Shown piece after piece: positions 38,401 through 44,400 of a stretch of 64,000 bases of DNA. A model generated the notes under the pieces. It had not been told where the DNA came from, did no database searches, and saw only the letters and a program-made list of their open reading frames with translations. The position numbers were made by a program, and so were the translations under genes. The DNA comes from Alligator mississippiensis (taxonomy: Eukaryota > Chordata > Crocodylia > Alligatoridae). Every line of letters begins with the position of its first letter. Within the stretch, counting starts at the first letter, position 1. Where the stretch lies: positions 236,680,719 through 236,744,718 of the forward strand of contig NC_081824.1 in assembly GCF_030867095.1 (NCBI RefSeq). The letters are read 5' to 3'.

Positions 38401-41400
38401 TTGCAAAGTGGTACTTGTGGGCCCCACCTTATTGGAACAAAGATCTCTGATACCATGACAGCACTTTTGTCTCAGAAGTGGCCACAAAAGTCTTACTTAT
38501 TAAATTTTAAATATTGATGCTCTGTGTAAGTTTCGGGGATGTCAACGTTTAGGAAAAAAAAAAAAATCACATTTACTTAAGAGAAGCCTGTAACCTCACT
38601 GACTCAGCATCAACAAATGATAAAGGAGTAGATTCCAGGAAAGCTTTTTAAAGTCTGTCATCGGAAACAAAGCACCATCACCAGCATTTGGAACCCTGAT
38701 GTTTCCAGGTAGCAATAACCTTTGACGATTTCAAAGTTGGAACATGAACAGTAGGATTAGAAATTAGTCATTTTCTGAGTCACTAAGTGGTATGATTCTG
38801 AATATGGCTCAATAGATAAGAGAGCTATCTCAGCCTGAACCTAGGAAAGGATTTTCAAGGTTTCTGTGTTGAGGATGTCTTGAGACTTGGGTACCTCAGT
38901 TGGCAACGCTGAAGGGCTTTGAAATCAAAAAGGTCCACTTGAAATAATCTTCAAAACCCCAGCCTTTAAATATGTGAATTCTATTGATTTAAATCAGGGG
39001 AACACCTACCAAAGGAAGGTCTACAGCTTAGACAACTTTTCTTACTGACATGGGAAGCGACCACTGGCAGACAAAATCTTTAAGTGCTCACATGAGACTA
39101 AGCATCTGAAAACAAGAGAAGCCTGCAACAGGTGGTCAGATTTATGAGTGCTGAACTGGTAGATCCTGGAGGAACAGGGGACTATGGCGTCACCTATGAA
39201 AATGAACAATCCAAGGTGCCAGGTTCTCAAAATCAGCCAGAAACAATCAAGATGGATCTGAGGGACTTCGAGCCACTTAGAAAATGTCACAGTATACGAT
39301 TCTCCCGAACATGAGACTTTAGGTAAGTACCTTTAAAACTCTAACCCGAAATCAAAATGCATTTTCAAATTTGAATATTTACAATAGATCTCGCTCAGCT
39401 CCACTCATGACTGGTTTCATACAATATATCACATGCAAAGTTATTCTGTAGCAGTATTACTCCTTAAATAGTTAAACAATTCACAGCAGTTGTCAAGTGT
39501 TTTTAATTTATACTATTTAAGAAATGGCATGGACCTTCATCCTGGTTATGCAACAATGCTCTGTGACCGTGTCATTTTAACTCTGATGATATAGCACGAA
39601 ATTTAATGAGTTTCCTAGTTGTATGCAAAAACAGTGCTACTGGCAGAGCTCAGCATTTAATTATCAGGAGTGAGATTCCAAGTTCAAAATGTTTTTTAAC
39701 CACTAGAATGACATCATCCCATTTAACAAGTGCCTGAAAAGGACTAATATAGTTATTAAAGCAAACAAACTACCTTACCTTTTTGAATTCCTTTCATTCC
39801 CTGCTTTTTCACTGGTTCTTTAGGAAATGGAGCTCCTAAATCAGTATTTGAGGTTTCTTTAGCTTGTCTGTATTGTTTCAACTGATCAGCAAAATCTTCC
39901 AACTTTTCTTCCTCATTATAGCTACCAAAATTTTCATCGCTGTAGTTGCCATATTCATCATACTCCTTACTTTTTAATTTTTTACTATGTTGTGTCTTTT
40001 GTGAAGGCATGTAATTTCCTGATAAATGTCCATGCTGCAGGAAAGAGTGTCCATTAAATGCTTACATATATACACAGATACGCACACATAACCCTTACAC
40101 ACTTTAGAAAACAATTACTTTTAAATTATCACTTTCGCTTCAAGTGCTTAACTAGTTCAAAGTTGTTTCCTTGATTTGCATAAACAAGTATCATTGTTGA
40201 AAAGTTCAGTTTGTTTATTCACAATTAGATGTCCTGTATTCAAGATTTCTAATGGTGTCACAGTGCAGCAAAAGAGAACAGAAAAGTCTCTCCACAACAC
40301 TGGCCTTCAAAGCATTAGTATTCTAGAACTATACATACTGGATGCATCTACAGGAGATGCTCTACTGTGCAGTACAGCTAATTACTAAGCAGCAAGTCTC
40401 TGCATCTACACATGCAGATGCTTACTGTACAGTAACTGGCTCTAATCATGAGTAAATCTGCTACCTGCAAATGCAAGTAGCATATTTACTTGAGATTAGT
40501 AACTGCACAATAGCACACATGTAGTCCCCTGACCGGGAGCGAATGTGCTCCTGGTCAACCAGGCAGCAGGGCAGAGAACAATCTCTCACCCCTTTGGAAG
40601 CTGCTTGCTGCTGGGGCATAGGGACAATGTCCCCCTGCCCTGGCAGCAGAGAGCTCCCAGCCCCTGCTCAGTGATCATAGGTCCTGGGCTGGGAGATCCT
40701 TATATCCCAGCGCCAGCTCCACTGTTGCAGGGCCAGTGTTGGGAAAGCCTCACCTCCCAGTCAGGGGCTCTCTGCTGGCTGCCTCACCGGTGGATTGGTG
40801 CAGGGGGCTGGAACTTGCTCCTCCCCAGCAGCTCTTTCCAAGTCCCCTACCCCTGATCAGAAGCTGGGGCCAGGAGCTCCCTGCTGCTGGGGCAGGGGGA
40901 TATTGTCCTCACACCAGCAACAGCCAGGCCCTGCCAGAAGACAGCCGTCTCCTGGCCCTGTGCTCCCTGCCAGCCTGGGCTAGCAGCCAGGGGGAGCCTA
41001 GAGCTCCCTCTAGCTCCTGTATGGGCCCAATGCAGGGCCAGCAGGGGCTCCTGAGACACTGCACGTGTAGCCGCATGCCCGGGAGCATTTACTCATGAGT
41101 AAAGTGCTCCCAGATCAAATGCATGTGTAGACACACTCACTGAATACAGTTTTGGACTCATAACAAAATTCTTTTTAAAAAAATGAACAAAAGGTGGCAT
41201 GATGTCAGTAAAAACCTCTCTCTTTCTGTAAAGTGGATGCATTCAAAAAGCGCCACATTCCATTATATCTATTAGGCACATAAGTGGGCTTGGTGGCTTA
41301 AGTGTGACTCTATTCCACGTTGCTGAGGTCCCTGAAAACTGTTAATAAAAATGTATATATTTTATTTATGAATAAAATTCAACAGAATATCAACCCCCTG

Positions 41401-44400
41401 CACTTCAGAACAAGCTGAACATTGCCTGCATTAGTTGTGGAAATGGTTTGTCTCACAGGTAGGATATGTGTCTTTTTACACTGCTGCTTGAAGCATCCAA
41501 TACATTTAATCTGTCAGAGATTGAAAAATGCCTTAACTGGACATTGGTTTAAACTGCTGCATCAACTCCTGTGTTTTTATTGCACTGTAGGGGGAAATGT
41601 TATTCCATTAAAAATAAATAAAAAACATGGAAATATTTCTATTGAGACTAAAGTTCCATAAAAGTTATCCATATAACAAAAGAATTCCTGAAATTAATTT
41701 ATCAACTTCCATTTACATTAGCTTATATATCCTAAGATTTATTTGTCAAGATACAGACTTTATAATGACAAATATAAAAGCAAAGTGCTTGTTAACAGCT
41801 ACACCAAAAGGGTTTTTTTAAAAAAAGCTTATGCTCTATTACAGAAAAAAAAATACATTTCTAAAACTGAATTAAAAGCAAACATATATGCATATATCTG
41901 TTTTAATTACCAAAGTAATAGAAATGAGGATGAAAACTTGAGTGGATCTGTAGTTACGAACAAGTAAATGCTGCGTAAGAAACTCATGCTTTGTTATTGA
42001 CATTTTCATTTCCTAGTATGTAAGCCTGCAGCTGGCAACATTTTCAAGCTGCAGGATAGAATATCCCGGCTCCAGTTTGATACAAGTCAGGTGGCTTCTG
42101 TGGTGTGTCAGCAGGCTCTGCTTATGCCCATGTTGCCACCACTTTTCTCAACTCCCTCCTACTCAGCCGGAAGCTGCATCCATGCTGCTGCTGCTTCCGC
42201 ACTGGTGGCTTCTTCAAAGTCATTGCCATACTCAAAAGTACTTAAGTCAATACCTACCTTATTAACTAGAGGGATAACGTTCTTCCCAGAATTTAAAAAT
42301 AATTCTTCCATGGATTGGGAAAAACAGAAATGAAATGTATTTTTTATTCTGATCAACACTTTCCTACCTGACTGAAAAAAGGAGAGAATATTCCCCATTT
42401 GTCTGTACTAGTGGAATTCCTGCCATCAAATGTTAAACTGTAAAATAAAACTACCCTAGTAACGTGGGATAGACTTGTTAATAAAATATCACCCAAGAGA
42501 AATGAGATCTAAATGCATTTCCAGAGAGAGCTTTCAGGATGGATATTATGATTTGCATGCATTTACAAATATCATATAATAAATGCATTACTTAGAAACT
42601 GTAGCTAAATGGAAGAGAGAAAAAAATAGTTTTACATGTTATACCTGAAGGAATGAAGAATCATAATCTCTGTACAGACTGCTCCCCTTCTTATGTGATC
42701 TTTCTGTACGTTCAATGTCGGAGTCAAGACTGTAGTCTGAACTGTCATCACTAGAGGGTGAATTATGCTGAAAAACAAAACACAACATTATTACCATAGT
42801 ATTCTTATACAAGGGACTCCAGGTTGCCCACTTAAGTACATAGCCCTCAGGACTGAAAAAAGGCTGTGCATTTATCCTAGCATAATGTGACTAGTGCTTT
42901 TTCCCCTTTGTTGTTTCTAGTGCAGTTAATGGAGCACAATTAGTTATGAAGTAACTTGTGGCAAAATTACAGTTGCAGTTTACATTTAATTAACTGGAAT
43001 CTAACTTAGTTAGAATTAGATTACAAAGCTAAAAGATACTATTTATTTAAGTGGTCAATACATTTCACTAGTGTGCAGGTAAGCAACAGGCAACTCACTG
43101 GAACAAGTATTGTGTTGAAAGCTAAGCAAATTATACACTTTTTGGTAAGTAAAATCAAAATATATTGCATATATGCTAGTTAGCATATAAAATAAAGGAA
43201 AGACTGGCCAACCACATCCATTAACATTATCAATTGATTTTGTTCTACCTCTCTGTTCTCAGAGAGGATCCAGAATGGTATCTTGCTGTGTCAATCTCCT
43301 TCCTGGTTCCGACAGAAAGTGAGAGGTTGTAAACATTCACAGCTACAATGGTACGATACTTAAGTCTCTTCCAACACTTTTTTTTAGGGGGTTAGAGTGC
43401 TGCACTCTAATGAGGCTGTCAAATGGGCTGCAACAGCAGCTCCACTTCGCAAGGTGGGAAGGTCTGCCAAAGAATGGATTTTCAGAACTCTTGCCATCTG
43501 AGCAGTATATACTTTTCCTGGCTTCCTGTTTTTTTGTGAAGGATGAATCCTTCTCATCAAGAAAACATGTTGTCAAAGCTGCACCTGCCTACTGGAGGAG
43601 GACAGATTAAAGAGTGGGAAGAAATGTGGACCCTGTACAAATTTTAGTTGCAAATCAGGCTGGGGGGCTTGCAGAGGCATCCCTTGTTCTCCCTGGGTCC
43701 TTTCTGGGAACCAGTGTTCTTCCAAAGCACAGGAGGCAAGTCTCTGTCCATGGCAGGAGTAGAGCCGAGTCTCAACTTGCCCATTTACAACCCCCCCTTT
43801 TCTAGGATTGCAGCTGTTGCCCTGAAGTGGGGCTCCTGGAATCCACAGGGAATACCCAGGAGTTACCTGGGTAACTCCTCTATCTCCTCTCCTAGACTAA
43901 CTGAACTCATCATGGGAAAAAGGGTTGGAGGCATTATTTACAGGGCTTCCTACACTGCAAGGGATTTCTGAAGGGAGACAATGCCCTGTTCTCTCATTTC
44001 GGGTCTAAGCTGAACCTCTACTTCAAGCAAAAGTGTCTAATATGAGAACCTTGTTGTCTTCTTAGCCACTCTGGAAGCCTGTTAAGTAAGTGTGTTTGTC
44101 GGGGGGAGGGGGAAAGCGGCTGCATTTGGGATCAAAGGCCCAGGCTGTCAGTGCCTCGTGTACTGCTAGAGCACTGTCACAAAGGCCACAGAGAGAAATG
44201 CATTTGTAGCACTACACTTGCCACAGCACTTTGAAGCACTAGAAAAATGTAGTGCTACAAGGTGCAAAATGATGTACAGAGCTCCTTGGTTGAGGGCAGC
44301 TCTCTTGAGGACTAGGCTGTCAGTAAGCAGGGACCTAGAACCAGGCTTGTATTGTGAGCAGAGCAGAGATGCAGCCTGCAGTACCAGTGGAAGGGGAGGA

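Noticed and set aside
42159..42398. Minus-strand frame with an alanine-rich end, considered as an extra ZC3H6 exon
   Set aside because: Exons 3 and 4 already join in phase, and the peptide does not resemble ZC3H6.
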